64,000 bases of DNA from Sphagnum magellanicum (lineage: Eukaryota; Streptophyta; Sphagnopsida; Sphagnales; Sphagnaceae), in contig CM038911.1 of assembly GCA_021904315.1 (NCBI GenBank), forward strand, positions 4,151,780 through 4,215,779, written 5' to 3'. The position numbers and the translations under genes are program-made. The notes beneath the pieces are model-generated. The model ran no database searches and was not told where the DNA came from. It saw only the letters and a program-made list of their open reading frames with translations. Positions within the stretch are counted from its first letter, which is position 1. Every line of letters starts with the position of its first letter. Shown here piece by piece: positions 13,101 through 31,480 of the stretch.

Positions 13101-16100
13101 CCTAGTTTATGTTGTATAGGCTAGCCAAGTGGCAATATTTAATGGGTCAATAAATTTCATAATTTACATTTAATAAATTAATCCAACACCTATATTGATC
13201 AATATGGGTCATTGGATGTCCTCTATGACCACCATTTTAGAATCCTTGGTTGTTAATGGCATTTGCAATTAAGGCCATGTTTGTGATTATTGGCATAAAT
13301 AACCTAATCATTTGGATTGAAAAATCGTTTAGTTTTGTGTAGTCATAAATAACATAAATGATTAAAAATGCATTCAATATTTATGCAATCTTATAAATCA
13401 TGTTTTCATGTAATGTGAAAACCTATTTCCATTCCAAAAGTAAAATAAAACATTTGCAAATTACATGTTTTCACAAAATTTATGGTAAACTTAATGTTTA
13501 GATTTTAGATTTTTTGATTTAAACATTGTTTGAATCTATGTACACCTACTTTTATAAAATTTGACATTATAAAAAATGAATTTCAATTTTTTTTCATAAA
13601 TCATAATAACATATTTAACTACCTCTGTAACATGTTTATTAAAACAATATTAGATAAGATCAAAAATCTTATTAATTTTTATTATTACAAAATATATTGA
13701 ACATCCACCCAACATTGAGCGGGAAGGGTTGTGTAATCTTCTCACACAATCAAATTACATGTTTAATGATTTGAGACATATTTTGGTACTTTTCATTCAA
13801 CCAAAATAATACATTGATTGATTTAATTGATTAATTTTTCCCCTCAAACTCACCATAAACTCACATGGCTTGGACATGGGAGGATTCACCGTTTCTTCCC
13901 TTATAATATACAAAATGTAATTAACAATGTGAAAAATACATTGAAATGGTTAAAAATTTTAAGAGTTTCAAAATGGACTCCTAAAATTGGGGCTCATTGT
14001 GTTTTGAATCTTTGAAGCCTCGTAACTCCCTCAAAACAAATATTTTAAAAGCATTAAAATATTTTATTATTTCATAAGATGCAAAAAAATCTCCTTTATT
14101 TCATGTATTCCATAAATATTAAAATACACAAAAGTGAATTCCCTAATAGATGAAACAAAAAAAATATTTTTGCCTTGGGATTTAAAATCCTTGTGGTTCC
14201 TCCATATATATTTCTTCCAAACGGTTATACATAATTGTTGTTTAAATGCAAAATTGGACTATATGTGTGTCTTGTTGTACTTTAACAAGTAACACATTCT
14301 AAATTGGTTCATATTTCAAAACAAGAGAAAATGTATGCTCATACTTGATCCCAAAGGTCTATTTATAGCCTTTAGCAACTAGTTGAACCTTATATTTGAC
14401 AAGGGCCCAATAAAAATAATTTTGATCTTGTATATCCAATTATAAGATTTTTTTTTGATGGGGAGGAAGGCAGTCAAGATCCAAGCTTTGTTTTTGCACA
14501 AGGATTGGAACTTTTCTACCATTGTTGTTTGTCATTGGTTGGCCTATGTGCATGCATTTGCATTTGAAAAACATAGAAATTTTCCACAACATTTTGTTCA
14601 TGGAGTATATAAACATTGTCACATTTGTTAAATAGTTTTCCATGTCTTCATACAAATTTGGCATTAACATAAGAACAAATGGCAAACAAACACACAATAT
14701 ATTTGTTAATCCATTTATGAACTCATTATTAGGTTCTTCTTTGATGGTTGAACGAACTACGTTAAACATCTTTCTAGCTTGTAACAACACTCAATAAGAA
14801 CTTCTACATACCAAATTTTTCTTTGTTGAACTTGTGAACATGTCTCATAACTTTTACCAAGTCATTTTGGGTGTCAAGGTTGAAATTAAAGATGGTACAA
14901 TCGTAAGAATTCTTCCTTCCATGGTGATAAAAAAAACAATTTCAGTATAGAAAGATGTTGAACACAAATTTATCACAATGACAATATGGAAAAACCTAGT
15001 GTACAACTAAAGCCAACTTGTCTATAGAAATGAGATGGGCTCATACTTTGTAGAAAATAGAAAGAAAGGTGGACTTGATTAAACACGAGTTTTTCAATGT
15101 TGAAAATCTTTATTGCATATGAAGAAATATTGTAACACAAATAATTAGTGTGCATAGTTGATGAAATGCATGAGTGAATGACAAATTAGTTACATAAGAT
15201 TATTGGATCAGGAAGGTTTTTATGTTAATAAAGACTGAAACATATCATTTTCTCCAACTTATATTGATTTTGGGATACATTTGATCACATAGTTAGTTGC
15301 AAACCAAATTATTTTACAATCATATACCAATACTTGATATTTCATGTTTTCATCTTGTCAAATGTTCTTCATGTTGTTGTTGCCAAAGGTGCTTTGCAAG
15401 TTTGGTTTTCTCCATTCTAAATCATACCTCGCATCACTTTTAGCTTACAAATTCTTGTGAACATTTTTTGCAATGACCAACAATATTCTGTGATATATCT
15501 TATTATTTAGGTACCATCACATTTTAATTACAATTACATGCATTGGGAATTCATGGCTATTTTATTATTGTTGTCAATTCCTTTTAACGATAGCATAGTT
15601 TTTTTTTAAAGCTTGATAAGTACACTTTGTGTAGTGATAATATTGAAATTATTGTTAAGCCTAAATGATGTCCAAACTTACTATACATACCTATGAGATG
15701 AAAACAATAGATCATTTATTCATTTCAACTAAATAATGTAAATAACAAAAGTAACATTAGAAAGTTGCACTCATAAATCACATCCAAACTTGTTTTTAAA
15801 CATTTCAAAACTAAAAAAATGATGGAAAATCATCTATTCCATTTCAACAAAAAAACATGATAGAGAAAAAAACAAAAAGTTGCATTTAATGAAATCATGC
15901 TTATTTATGCAATTGTGAAATTAAAAAAATGAACTCTTTAATGTTATGGTAAAGCCCCAAATTCGGCAAATATTATTTTTAAATCATTGCAAGACTCTAG
16001 ATTCCAAAACAAACATGTTTTTCTTGAGTCAAGCCATATCTAAACACAAAAAAAAATATTAGAATTTCTTTTGCAACAACATTAAAAAATGAAAAAGCTT

Positions 16101-18770
16101 CAACAAGATGAACAAAAAATTGTCAAGTAGAAAACTGTTTTGCACACACACACCTTGCATTCTAGATAATGTTGCCTTCATGATCTAGAGTAGTTACATT
16201 CATTTTCACTTGTTGCACATAATGTGGTGTTGTGTTAATTCATGTTTGATAGTTTTTGCAGGTGTAATGTGTTATGTACAAACACATTGAATGTTGCTAC
16301 CACCCTTAAACTCTAGGTGACAATACCATTGTGCCTAGATGACAATGTTAAACATGTGTTTTTGATGATCCCACCTTTATGTTTCATGCTTTCAATATTG
16401 TTGCCATCATGTGCCTTGCAACTTGCCATGCAAAACCTCCCACATCACATAATAACTTACAACAAACAACCTCTACACAACAACCTTCGCACATCAACCT
16501 ACAATACTACTATTGAAATCAACTTTAGAACCACATTGAAAAAAGACAAAATTCCAAGAGCTACAAAGAAATGCTGCTGCAACAATGTCAAAATGTGTTA
16601 ACAAAGCACTCATAAACATTAAGGAGGAATTTTGTGTGTATTTTGACATTTTACTAATCTATTTCATAACAAAATTGAAAATGTAACTTTTTTTTTTCCA
16701 AAAATTTCAGCATTTTGTTTTAGATTTCTTTTTATCAAACCTATTATTTACCTATGGTAGTTCTTTGTTGTTGGAACCCAATTTAATGTGAATGAAGTTT
16801 CGAAAGTTTAACCTTGTTTACACATAAAAAAAGGTTACATCATTATACACATACATGCAGTTTGCAGAGTAGGCACAAGCCTAAGGACAAAAAAACACTT
16901 ATATGGCCAATTAGAATGGAAGCCTTGAGTTGTTTTGAGGAGTTAATTTTAGCAAACTCACACTTTAAAATGTGATAATAGCATCATAAGCTTGTCCCTA
17001 GGAGCAAAGAAATTGTTTATGACCAACGAGACTAGTCAAATCAATGCTTTGAGGTATTTTAAGAGTTGCATTAGTGAACTTGTTCTTACATGTTGCATGC
17101 AAATGACATGCAAATTGTAAGGAGTTTTAAACAAGAAGCCCAAGTTTTTACATCATTTTAAAATTGTACTTATGTTGCTTCTCATATTAAGGAACAAAGA
17201 GATTTTATTCATGATGCTCTTCTTGTAAGAGACAAGGTTCTAGCACATTACTTGTTCGTATTTGTTTGAAAACTTTATCCTCAAGGAATGTTTGAAGGAG
17301 TCTCATCTTTGATATTACAAATGAACTCATCTCCAACAACCACAAGGAATCCAAAGCCTAAACAAAAAAAGACACACACACACACACACACACAAACTTT
17401 TGACATCAAAATTGACACCTACCCTTTTTCATGTGTTGGATGATACTGATTAAAATCTAAAGTTTCAAACTTCCATAAAACAATAATGACTAGATTTAAA
17501 ACAGAAAAAAAACAAATTTATGCACGTGAGTTTGTCATAATAATATTACAATAATGTCGGGAGCCAATCTAGTTAACAGTTGACAAAATCTGCACAAAAG
17601 GAAATGTATCATTAAATAGGGTTGTATCGTTTTGTGAATGCTTATTTAATCCTTCCAAGTATTGTGTATGAATCTGAGAGAAATGTGATTGTTTTTCTTG
17701 TAAAAATAAATATATAAACAAATAAAGATTGACGTCAACTAAAGTTGTTCTTCTTGAGCTTTTAAAAAAATCATGAATGAACTTTCTTCTGACAAGGAAA
17801 ACTAATCCAATAGAAATAAAATGGGAATTAACCAAACCAATGGCATTTACTTCTAATCAAGCTATTGATCATAACCCAACTCCAAATCTTGAACAGATGA
17901 CAAGCCAAGAAGATTGCAAAACAAATGAATCAATCTTCCAGAGTTCATACCTGCATTCCCACAAATCAAACAAAGCGTGTTGCACATGCAATGATCAAAG
18001 CTCCGCATTTGCATCTCATTTACTGTGGAAACAACTGCCTTCAACCAACTCCCAATCCAGCCCATGTATAACAGCTTTTTAGCATGACAGCATAATCATG
18101 GAAAAGTATTTGAAAAGAAAGAACATTTCTGCAGAAATCACATCTACATTAATAGAGATCCAGTTAATGGAGATCCCTTATACACCACTCACAAATCCCA
18201 TCCCTCCTTATATTCACATATCTGACCTTGATATTTCATACTAGCAAAACTATCCACCCTTGGCTCACTCAGAACTCTAGGGACAGCATAATGGGTAAAA
18301 AAAACTACGAGGTCCTGTGTTTCTTTGTATAAATACAGATGGAAAAGACTGCTGGCTGGCTCCTGAAAACACAAGCTATTAAGCAATAAAGTCACAGAAG
18401 TCAAAAATCAGGTGGGCAAGCACAGTGGGGATCAATGGAAAGCCTTCTGGGACCCCACTAGTGGCTTTTAGACAGCCACTGTAGCCACAACTACTAAAGC
18501 TGTTTTCATGAACCTCCTTGTCTCGGTACCTGGTTCCAAACAGTCTATTATAGATAGGGTAGCAAGTAGCAACAGGAAGAGCTGTCCAAGAGCCTACACT
18601 CTAGCAGGACAGACTTCATTTCCCCCAAGAGACTCATTCTTTCTCAAAAAAGGGAAATGTAGTGCAAGCTAGCTTTCCCCCCTGAAGCAATAGGTCATTA
18701 TTCAGTTCCGAAACAAATCATAGGCAAAGTAATAAAAAATGCCCATTGATGGTATTTGGCACTTTATATG

Positions 18771-24331
<5,561 letters not shown>

Positions 24332-24335
<4 letters not shown>

Positions 24336-24352
24336 GCAGGCCGCTCCCGCAT
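24332..24352 (-). promoter_or_regulatory. Seven-codon upstream ORF overlapping the KIN-13A start
   Basis: An ATG at 24352 opens a frame of six residues (MRERPA) and stops with TGA at 24334-24332. That stop overlaps the KIN-13A ATG at 24335 by ATGA. If transcribed, it could dampen initiation or favour re-initiation at 24317. Function is inferred; the overlap is seen directly. Confidence 0.5.
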
Positions 24353-25200
24353 ACGAAGCACCCCGCTTTTCTACTCACGCACCGCCTCGACTACTACTAT
24401 TATGTCTTGCGACCTCCGTCGAATTCCGATTCAACAACCAAGGTCCTGAGCGAAGAAAAACCCTCGCAACGATCCAACGAGAGCGCGATTGTCTCTCGTA
24501 TCATCGACGCCTTTCAAAGACCACGCAATGCAGCAACCTGCACTCTTACTATTACACCACCACCCAGTAACAGGTACACGTTTTTGCAGTTAAGGGCGAC
24601 ACGAAGAGCAAATTGCCCCAACAAAACCGCACTCTCGAATCTACCTGTCACGACAATCTTCAAAACCTGGATCACGCAACAGATAGACTACCATCACCTA
24701 CTGACACGACCAAAAAACAGACTCCACAAAACAGGCTAAATGTTCGGAAACTCATAAGAATCGCCGACGACGACGACGACGACCTGTTAGGTACAGAAGC
24801 TCCGAAAACTCGCTCAAAAGTGCAACCGGAGAAAAGTTTCCGCCAAAGGAAGAAAATAATAATAATAATAATAAGAATAAGAATAATGCACACAGAAAAG
24901 GAGATGATTCCAGACAATCGATGCGGCAATAATATCGAAACTGACCCCGTCCGTCTGTCCGTCGTCGGAAGTGCTCCTTCCTTCCGCTCCGCTCGTTCCC
25001 TGCAACAAAGCGTCAGGAGCGCGAGCTACGGAAAAGGAGAGAGAGAGAGAGACGACCGAGCTCGGGTGCCCGGGGCAGCCGGAGCTGTGAGCCCGGCCCG
25101 GTTCGGCGAACCCGCAGAAACGTCGGCACCCGGTCCTTTTCACCCATTAAGCATCTCTAGCGGTCCCTCTATCTCTATCACATCCAAGATGTAGTCTTAA
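24353..25200 (-). promoter_or_regulatory. GC-richer leader and promoter of KIN-13A
   Basis: Composition shifts sharply here: CG-containing words are common, with CGACGACGACGA near 24763-24783 and a GA microsatellite near 25038-25052. The sequence turns AT-rich again past 25200. This is typical of a plant promoter/first-exon region. The 193-codon plus-strand frame inside (24613-25194) is low in complexity and not accepted as a gene. Confidence 0.45.
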
Positions 25201-28060
25201 ATTCTTTTAAAATAAAAAAAAAAAATTGTTTTTAAACATTAAAAAACCGCTCATGGCAGGCCAGATCATGCTCCTTAAAGCGTTTAAGATGAACAAAAAA
25301 AATGAGAAAGTTAAAAACTTTGAAAATAGGATGGGCCAAAGAAAAGAAAAAAAAAAAAAAAACAAGTTTCGTGAGTTGGAAAACTTTTTTTTTTTTTCTT
25401 GTTATTTTTTCATTACTCCTTTTTCTTTGCATTTTAAAGAGGATTTCTAGAGCTTGAGGTAGCGCTCCCATAACATTTTAAATCACTCAAAATGAAACAT
25501 GATATGTAGATCTGAAAAAGTGTTTGATGATAAGGTACCGATCAGTGATGAGCAATTATAGTCTAAACCAACGGTGGGTGATTATTAGTTTGGCTGGTTA
25601 AAACTGTTGGTTTCGGTTGAAATTAGTAAAGAAACTGAACTAGAACCGAGTCTGATTTTTGAAGCCAGGATTCAGAACCAGATTCAGTTTTGGAATCAAA
25701 TCGGAAACTGAAATAAAAGTTAGTGCCCTAATGACAAATTTCACACAATTTAACTGCAAATTTTCATCCAAAATTGTGGGTTACATGAGTACATAACCCA
25801 CTATAGACCTGCCCTTCTTCACCCCCACACATATTCGTGCTACTACTTGTGATGGGTTTAGGTCCTAGGTTTCGTGATTTCTGCTTTTAGGGTTCCCCAT
25901 TGTGTGTTCTGCGCTTTTGGGTGTGGTTTTTTGTTTGGACTTTGATCCTTTCTTTTTTTTTTTCCCCTTGTTGGTTGTTTTTTCTTTAATTTTTTATTCA
26001 AATATTCCTTGCTTTTAATCATATAGTGTTGAGTTGTGGAATTTATTTTATTTATTACATTGGGTTTGATACATGAGGATGAGCATGGCACAAATGCAAA
26101 GAGGCTAAAAGCTCGGACTGCAATTGTGTAAGGAACCCATTCTGCATCAGGTTTACATTGCAGAAGGAAATTCGGCAAAGCAACTGACAATCTCACAGTT
26201 GGCAAATGCACAAAAGGATTTTGATAATGCTTGACACAATTGACACAGCTTCTCCACCACCTTACACCAAAGACACAACAACAACATCTAGTACATCAAG
26301 TGTCATATCCGTATACGAACTTATTGCAACAGCCATAGCACAAAGCACTCACATATACCTAGAGAGAGATGAAAGCATCTGATAAACAGACAAGTTTCGG
26401 AGGTTCACACAGTCAAGTATGTCAACAGACCCACCAGAGCAAAGACTGAAGATGTGTGGGGTTCATCCCTGAAACTCAAAAGATTTCCACAGATGACTAA
26501 GTCAAGCCCATCTTGATTGTTTTTGGCCATTGTGAACCAGCAGCAACCCACCACCAGCACACCATCCATTTTGGATGAAAGTTACAACTCAGTTGTGGAT
26601 GAACCTGAACTGAGTTGATATCTGGTTTCACCTTGGTGTACCATTCTGTAACAAGTAGAAGATCTACATAGTAGGTCTTCTACATAGGTTGGTAGGTAGA
26701 AAAAATTAGGTGCTAGTAATTAGATGGTTTAGGTATATCAGTGTTGTCCAGTTCTTATTTTTAAAGAGAACCTCCCATCTTGGTTTTTTTTTTTTTTTTT
26801 AATTTAAATTTTTTAATTTAAATTATAAATTTATTTAATAATTTAATTTTAAATAATTTTTAAAAATAATTTTTAAAAATTTGAAAGAACCTTAGGTTTC
26901 AGTTCAAGGATTTTTTAAATAAAAATTTGATAAAACCTTGGCTCTGGTTCTGAACCCAGTTCTTCACATTTCAAAACTCTTGGTTCTTTATTTTTCTAAA
27001 GGAGTTCCTAGACAAGTTGAGTTCCAAAATCGGATCCAGTTTTTCTTATCTACCAATAGCCCAAAACTGATTTTTTAAATAAATTATTAGCATCGTACAA
27101 CCAAAACAAAAATGACCACCTATATCAATTTGATGAACAAACACAACCCCCTCTCTCCACATTTTTAAACACATGGGTTAGATTTTGTAGGTAGGCAAGT
27201 TGATTTTTTTTATAAAAATTAATAAATATGAGAAACTTTTAGTTAAAATATTAATTTAATACTTTTTTGAACTTTTTATTCATATTGATACTTATTTTAA
27301 TTTTTTCTCCAAATAACTTTTGAATGTCAAAACCAAGATTCAAGGTTCTCTTAAACCAAAAAAAAAAATAGCACAACACTGCACTGGTTGTTATTATTAA
27401 GTAGTGAAAAGAGCAACTGAAGTAACCACCATGGTTAGCTCGGGAACTGGAAGCCAACAGAAAACTGGTTACTGATCACTTGCATCCATCCTTCACAGTT
27501 GTGCTAGTTCACTCTTGCTGAGACCTCACAGCTTCCCCTTCAGTAACACAGTTTCTACTGAAGTTTAGGGCATATAATTTTGAGTGAAATTAGGGCAGAG
27601 AAATCTGCCAACTTTGAACTAGTCCACCAACCACAATGTGTAATGTAAAATCTGCTCTACATCATCACATTCTGTAAAAGGCCCTCTGCACATGTATATG
27701 AGCTTTTCTTTCTCTCTAAAGTTCACAAAATGTCTTATCTTCAACAGCACTTCAATTACCAAAGTGGTGAAGATTATGTTTAAAATGATGGCCGAATGTG
27801 TGGGTGTTATAGAAGAAGCCCAAGGGTTTGAAGGGATCTATCTACACAATAACAATCCTCATTCAAACTCTCATGATGCTTGGATCAAGGGCTGAAATGG
27901 TGGGTGTTATAGAAGCTCCAAGGGTTTGTAGAGAGCTATACAATAACAATCACCATTACACCTCTCATGACACTTGGATGCATAATCCCTCTATACTCTA
28001 AAGGCCTTACATTACTCTCACTTGGGTATGGGGAAACTTACAAGCTTAACTGATTGTGAG
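25200..28060. other. Intergenic, AT-rich with poly-A/T runs
   Basis: No gene recognised. The sequence around 26200-26680 and 27420-27700 is more balanced in composition, like UTR or old exon DNA, but translates to nothing I know. Stretches rich in GGTTC/GAACC words lie at 25560-25710 and 26885-27060, possibly related repeats. Confidence 0.45.
27797..27985. repeat. Tandem duplication, about 95-bp unit, 2 copies
   Basis: GTGGGTGTTATAGAAG, then CCAAGGGTTTG, ACAATAACAATC and TCTCATGA(T/C)(G/A)CTTGGAT, occur in the same order at about 27797-27890 and 27899-27985, with small differences. Confidence 0.75.
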
Positions 28061-28275
28061 GTCCATCTCGCTAACATGGCAGCATGCCATTGGGTGAGAG
28101 CTCTCTAGTCATATCATGTGTCATGCTGCCTTCTGACACTTTTGTACCTCTGTCATACCTTTTTGCATGTTCTTGGCTGTTAGTTGGTGAACACACCCTC
28201 CTTTGTGTCCGATAACCTGTAAGCTCCTCACTCCTGTGCAATCCGTTATGTTTGGTAATGGACAAGAGTGTGCAG

Positions 28276-28510
28276 GTTCTTGTGAATACTCTAATACCTT
28301 GGCCATTTCAACACATGTCCGTCATATAATTAATTAATTTTGAAACATTCATTTCAAAAAATTAAATATTCTTAAAATATTCAATATTTTCCTTCACAAT
28401 ATTTTTTGATTTGGAAGAAATAATTTTTGAAAATTTCAACATTTCTGAAAATAATATAATTAGTGTCGAACTGGCCAAGGTACTAAGGTCGTCTTGACGT
28501 GTGAGTGTGT
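28276..28510. mobile_element. Two head-to-head LTR-like ends (uncertain)
   Basis: TGTTGAAATGGCCAAGGTA is read on the minus strand from about 28316, and TGTCGAACTGGCCAAGGTA on the plus strand from about 28467. They share 16 of 19 bases and start with TG. AT-rich DNA separates them. They may be ends of two old LTRs facing away from each other, or a fold-back remnant. No coding parts were seen. Confidence 0.3.
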
Positions 28511-29129
28511 GCCTTGATTATTCACAATAACTTGTGCAATCTCACTGATTACCTTGTCCATGATGCCCCCATTGGTTGTCTTACCCTATACAAAACCCCC
28601 CATTACTTTGCACTCTTCCAAGTACATAGGGTTTTTTTTACAAAACCCTACTTGTATATTGTTGTAGATAACTTTTCTGGGTCCACAATTGGGTTCATGA
28701 TAAAAGGAACGTATGTGGCCATTTTTTTGTTCAACTCCAATTTTGAAAAGCATCTCAAGTCCAAGATTGGGGGGAAAATAATTGTGTGGAAAAGGTTTTT
28801 ATTTTTTCAATATTCCAAAATTTGGGACTTTTGCAGATTGATATAAGAGGTTCTCAAAAATTGATATAAATCCATTTGAAAGTAGTGAAGCTCGGATGAA
28901 CTTCTTTGTAGCAAGGAGCCTAAAACGAACCTCTAGAAATAAAAGTGGCAAAAAGGAAAGAGGACACACAAAGAGATGAAAGTGGGACATAAGTTATTAG
29001 CTCATATCATTCCAATCCCATCAACACCTCCCATCAAACGAATGTAACTCAATTGGATGAATAAAAACGAAAGCTTTGGATGGATATGGAACCAATGGAA
29101 CCTAGCTATGGTAGGTAGCATCTTTTCAG

Positions 29130-29303
29130 GTTTGCCCAAACCCTAACCCTAATCTAACCCTCTTCCTCTTCTACGGATCTCTCTCTAGCGCACACTTTTT
29201 CATGCTCGCTCTCTTTCCCCCTCTCTCGCGAGCACGATTTTGTGAATCAATCTTTCGCTTTGTGTTATGGAGCTTTCATAAAGAGGTTCGGAAGATCGAG
29301 AAG
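29130..29303 (+). promoter_or_regulatory. Telo-box promoter and leader of the RPB10 copy
   Basis: AAACCCTAACCCTAA at 29138-29152 is a telo-box motif common in plant promoters of translation and polymerase genes. It is followed by a CT-rich stretch with TCTCTCTCTAG and CTCTCTCGCGAG before the ATG at 29304. The promoter thus appears to have been copied with the gene. Confidence 0.55.
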
Positions 29304-30393
29304 ATGATAATCCCGGTGTGATGCTTCACCTGCGGCAAGGTATATTTGTTTAACGAACAAACTCTGTGTTGGTTGTTGTCCCTCCAGGTCTTTGCTCTGT
29401 TTGCTCGTGTTCTTTCTGGGGGTTTGCGACGCTTTCGATGGGCTGAAAATTTTATGGTTTTGGACGGTAGAGAGGTAAAGGGGTTGGTTGCCTGACGGGA
29501 AGTTGTACGATGGGGTTACGAGGTAGGGGTTCCAGAGAAGGAGCACACAAAGGGAGAGGTAGGGTTTCATGAAGAGGAGTACACAAAGGGATATGTGGTA
29601 TTGTAGATTGCAAAAGGTTTATTAGAATAGGATCATGACGGTGTGACTTTGTCTTTTGGGGCAGGTGATCGGAAACAAATGGGATACTTATCTGGATCTT
29701 TTGCAAGCCGACTACACAGAAGGGTAACTGGATGTGTTCTTTAACGCTCAATGAGCTTTGTAGTTCGTGAACAAGTTCTCCTACATTGGTTTTTAGGATG
29801 CTAGTTATGGGAGTAGAGTCTTGCTGTTGCAGCTGTCCAGGACTAGATTCCAAACCCTAAATCCTTTTCTTGAGCTATGGAGATTAGATGACATGCTCAG
29901 AATATATATGTATCTTCATCTGTAGCCATTGTTTTGTGTTGTGTTTAGGATATGCAGTGCCTTGAAGCTCTGGTGCCAAGAACCTTGTCTGTTCAATCAT
30001 CAATTTGTATTCAAGTAATTCTGCAGGAAACTCATGGATAACCTTCTATTTATTTTTTGTATGTTACACAGGGATGCACTTGATGCTTTGGCACTGGTAC
30101 GATACTGCTGCTGGTGCATGCTTATGACCCATGTGGATCTTATTGAGAAGCTTTTAAATTACAACAGTGAGTTTCTGTTATCAAGAAGCCCTTTGCACAA
30201 TTCTCAAACTCTTTTTCTGTGCATTCCAAGAGAGTTATGCATGTTCATATGAAAGTGGAGGACTAGATTAAACTGGAAATTGTGAGTGCATACATGCATC
30301 AAGAAGTGTGTTTTTACAGCCAGTGGATGTACACTCATAAGGGTTTTCATGATCATTGTAGCCTTGGAGCGTAATGAGAGCAACAATCAGTGA
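29304..30393 (+). pseudogene. RPB10: RNA polymerase subunit RPABC5 (RPB10) copy with nonsense codon
   Basis: Exons 29304-29339, 29665-29723, 30072-30166 and 30362-30393 have GT-AG borders and consistent phases, giving a 73-codon frame. RPB10 is a small zinc-binding subunit shared by RNA polymerases I, II and III. Reading it: MIIPV, stop, [46 protein letters not shown] and [11 protein letters not shown]; then TLERNESNNQ. The zinc ligands (CxxC and the CC pair) remain. Residue 6, Arg in all RPB10 proteins I recall, is TGA at 29319-29321. The conserved Arg-Arg after the CC pair is Trp-Cys (TGG TGC). All three changes fit C-to-T at CpG on the coding strand. Intact introns show a DNA-level duplicate, not a retrocopy. 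It is probably non-functional; a full copy should exist elsewhere. Confidence 0.9.
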
Positions 30394-31139
30394 TTTTCCT
30401 ATGAGGTTTCAAATGAGGGAGTTGCCAGATCAGTAGCTATGGGTGCTACTTGTGTATAGAATAATGTCGTGCCATGATGAAAAGTGTTAAGTTTTGGGCT
30501 GCACCTGTGCAGTCAGTTCAGTGGAGATGCCCCTGAATCTGTTGACACTCCTGTTAGGTATTGATGAGTTTTGTGAAGCAAACTGAATGTTTTGGATACT
30601 TAATTTTGAGGTGAATCCATAACTTGTTTTCCTGTAATGAGTCCCTTGGTGGTCTGGAGTGAGAACATGTGCCAAGAGTTGTGTGGCAGCTTGTCACTGC
30701 TTTTTGTGATTAAGGTGATGGTGTGACACTCCTGTGAGTGTCCTGAGTTAGTAATTTTCAGCAATACAGAATGGGTCAGGGTTTAGGGTTGAGTGATGGG
30801 GTAAGAAGACCACTTGAGAATGAAATTTTCATTCTTTGAATTTGTTGTTGCTGCTGCTTCTGTGCCTGCAATGAGCTTTGAGGTGATTCTAATGCCATAA
30901 GCAACCTTAGATTATGGCACGACCATACTCCAGAGCTGTTGAACTCATCATGATTTGTGCTTTGTGGTCAATACCAGCCAGTGATATTTTCATCTAGCAG
31001 AGTTTCACTGCAAGAAGCCCTGATTGTGACCAAGTCTGTTCGCAAAGTAACAGTGTTATTGTTGTCTCCCTAAGAGCAGTAGGCTGCAGCATTTAGGGGT
31101 GATAGTTAACAAGAAGGTTGTGATTGCAACTTGTTTAGA

Positions 31140-31480
31140 GTTTCCTAGAAGAGAGGCGATTGCAAACTGGCTGTGTTTGTAGTGGGAGCAAAACGAGTGA
31201 TGGGGTAGGAGTTTGAGTAATATCGGATAGGAATTCCCCTTACTGCAGGCTTAAGCTTCTGGCAATCAAGAGGTCTGCAAGCAAGCATATCACATTCAAG
31301 GGCAAGGAGTATGAGATTGAGCAGCTCACAGAAGACAGCTTCAAGGGGGTAGAAATTGCTTTGTTTTGCTCAGGGGGATTGATGAGCAAGAAGTTTGTGT
31401 TTGCCTTGGCATAGCCCAAGGGACCATTGTGGATGATGTAGTGGTGATTGGGCTAGCTTGCTTCTAGCTGATTAGGATGA
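31140..31480 (+). pseudogene. Aspartate-semialdehyde dehydrogenase fragment, decayed
   Basis: The best stretch, 31223-31397, reads SDRNSPYCRLKLLAIKRSAS, then KEYEIEQLTEDSFKGVEIAL, then FCSGGLMSKKF. This matches the N-terminal NADP-binding part of plant ASADH (LASKRSAGK, EELTEDSF, ALFSAGGSISKKF). Upstream, VVGAKRVMG, stop, EF corresponds to VGATGAVGQEF, with CAG replaced by TAG at 31205-31207. A frame change precedes SDRN. After KKF the frame slips again, and AQGTIVDD follows in another frame. The catalytic Cys region and the rest of the enzyme are absent. ASADH makes aspartate semialdehyde for Lys/Thr/Met synthesis. It lies about 0.75 kb downstream of the RPB10 copy on the same strand. Confidence 0.75.

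Larger units (their letters stand above)
8030..17560. other. AT-rich gene-free region
   Basis: No recognisable gene was found. Open frames here, such as those of about 115 codons near 9.05-9.4 kb (plus) and 14.44-14.79 kb (minus), match no family known to me and sit in strongly AT-biased sequence. CA microsatellites occur near 8443-8458 and 17371-17394. The repeat tracts listed separately lie inside. Confidence 0.6.

Noticed and set aside
24613-25194. 193-codon plus-strand frame upstream of KIN-13A
   Set aside because: It crosses CGA and AAT microsatellites, matches no domain, and lies in the KIN-13A promoter/leader.
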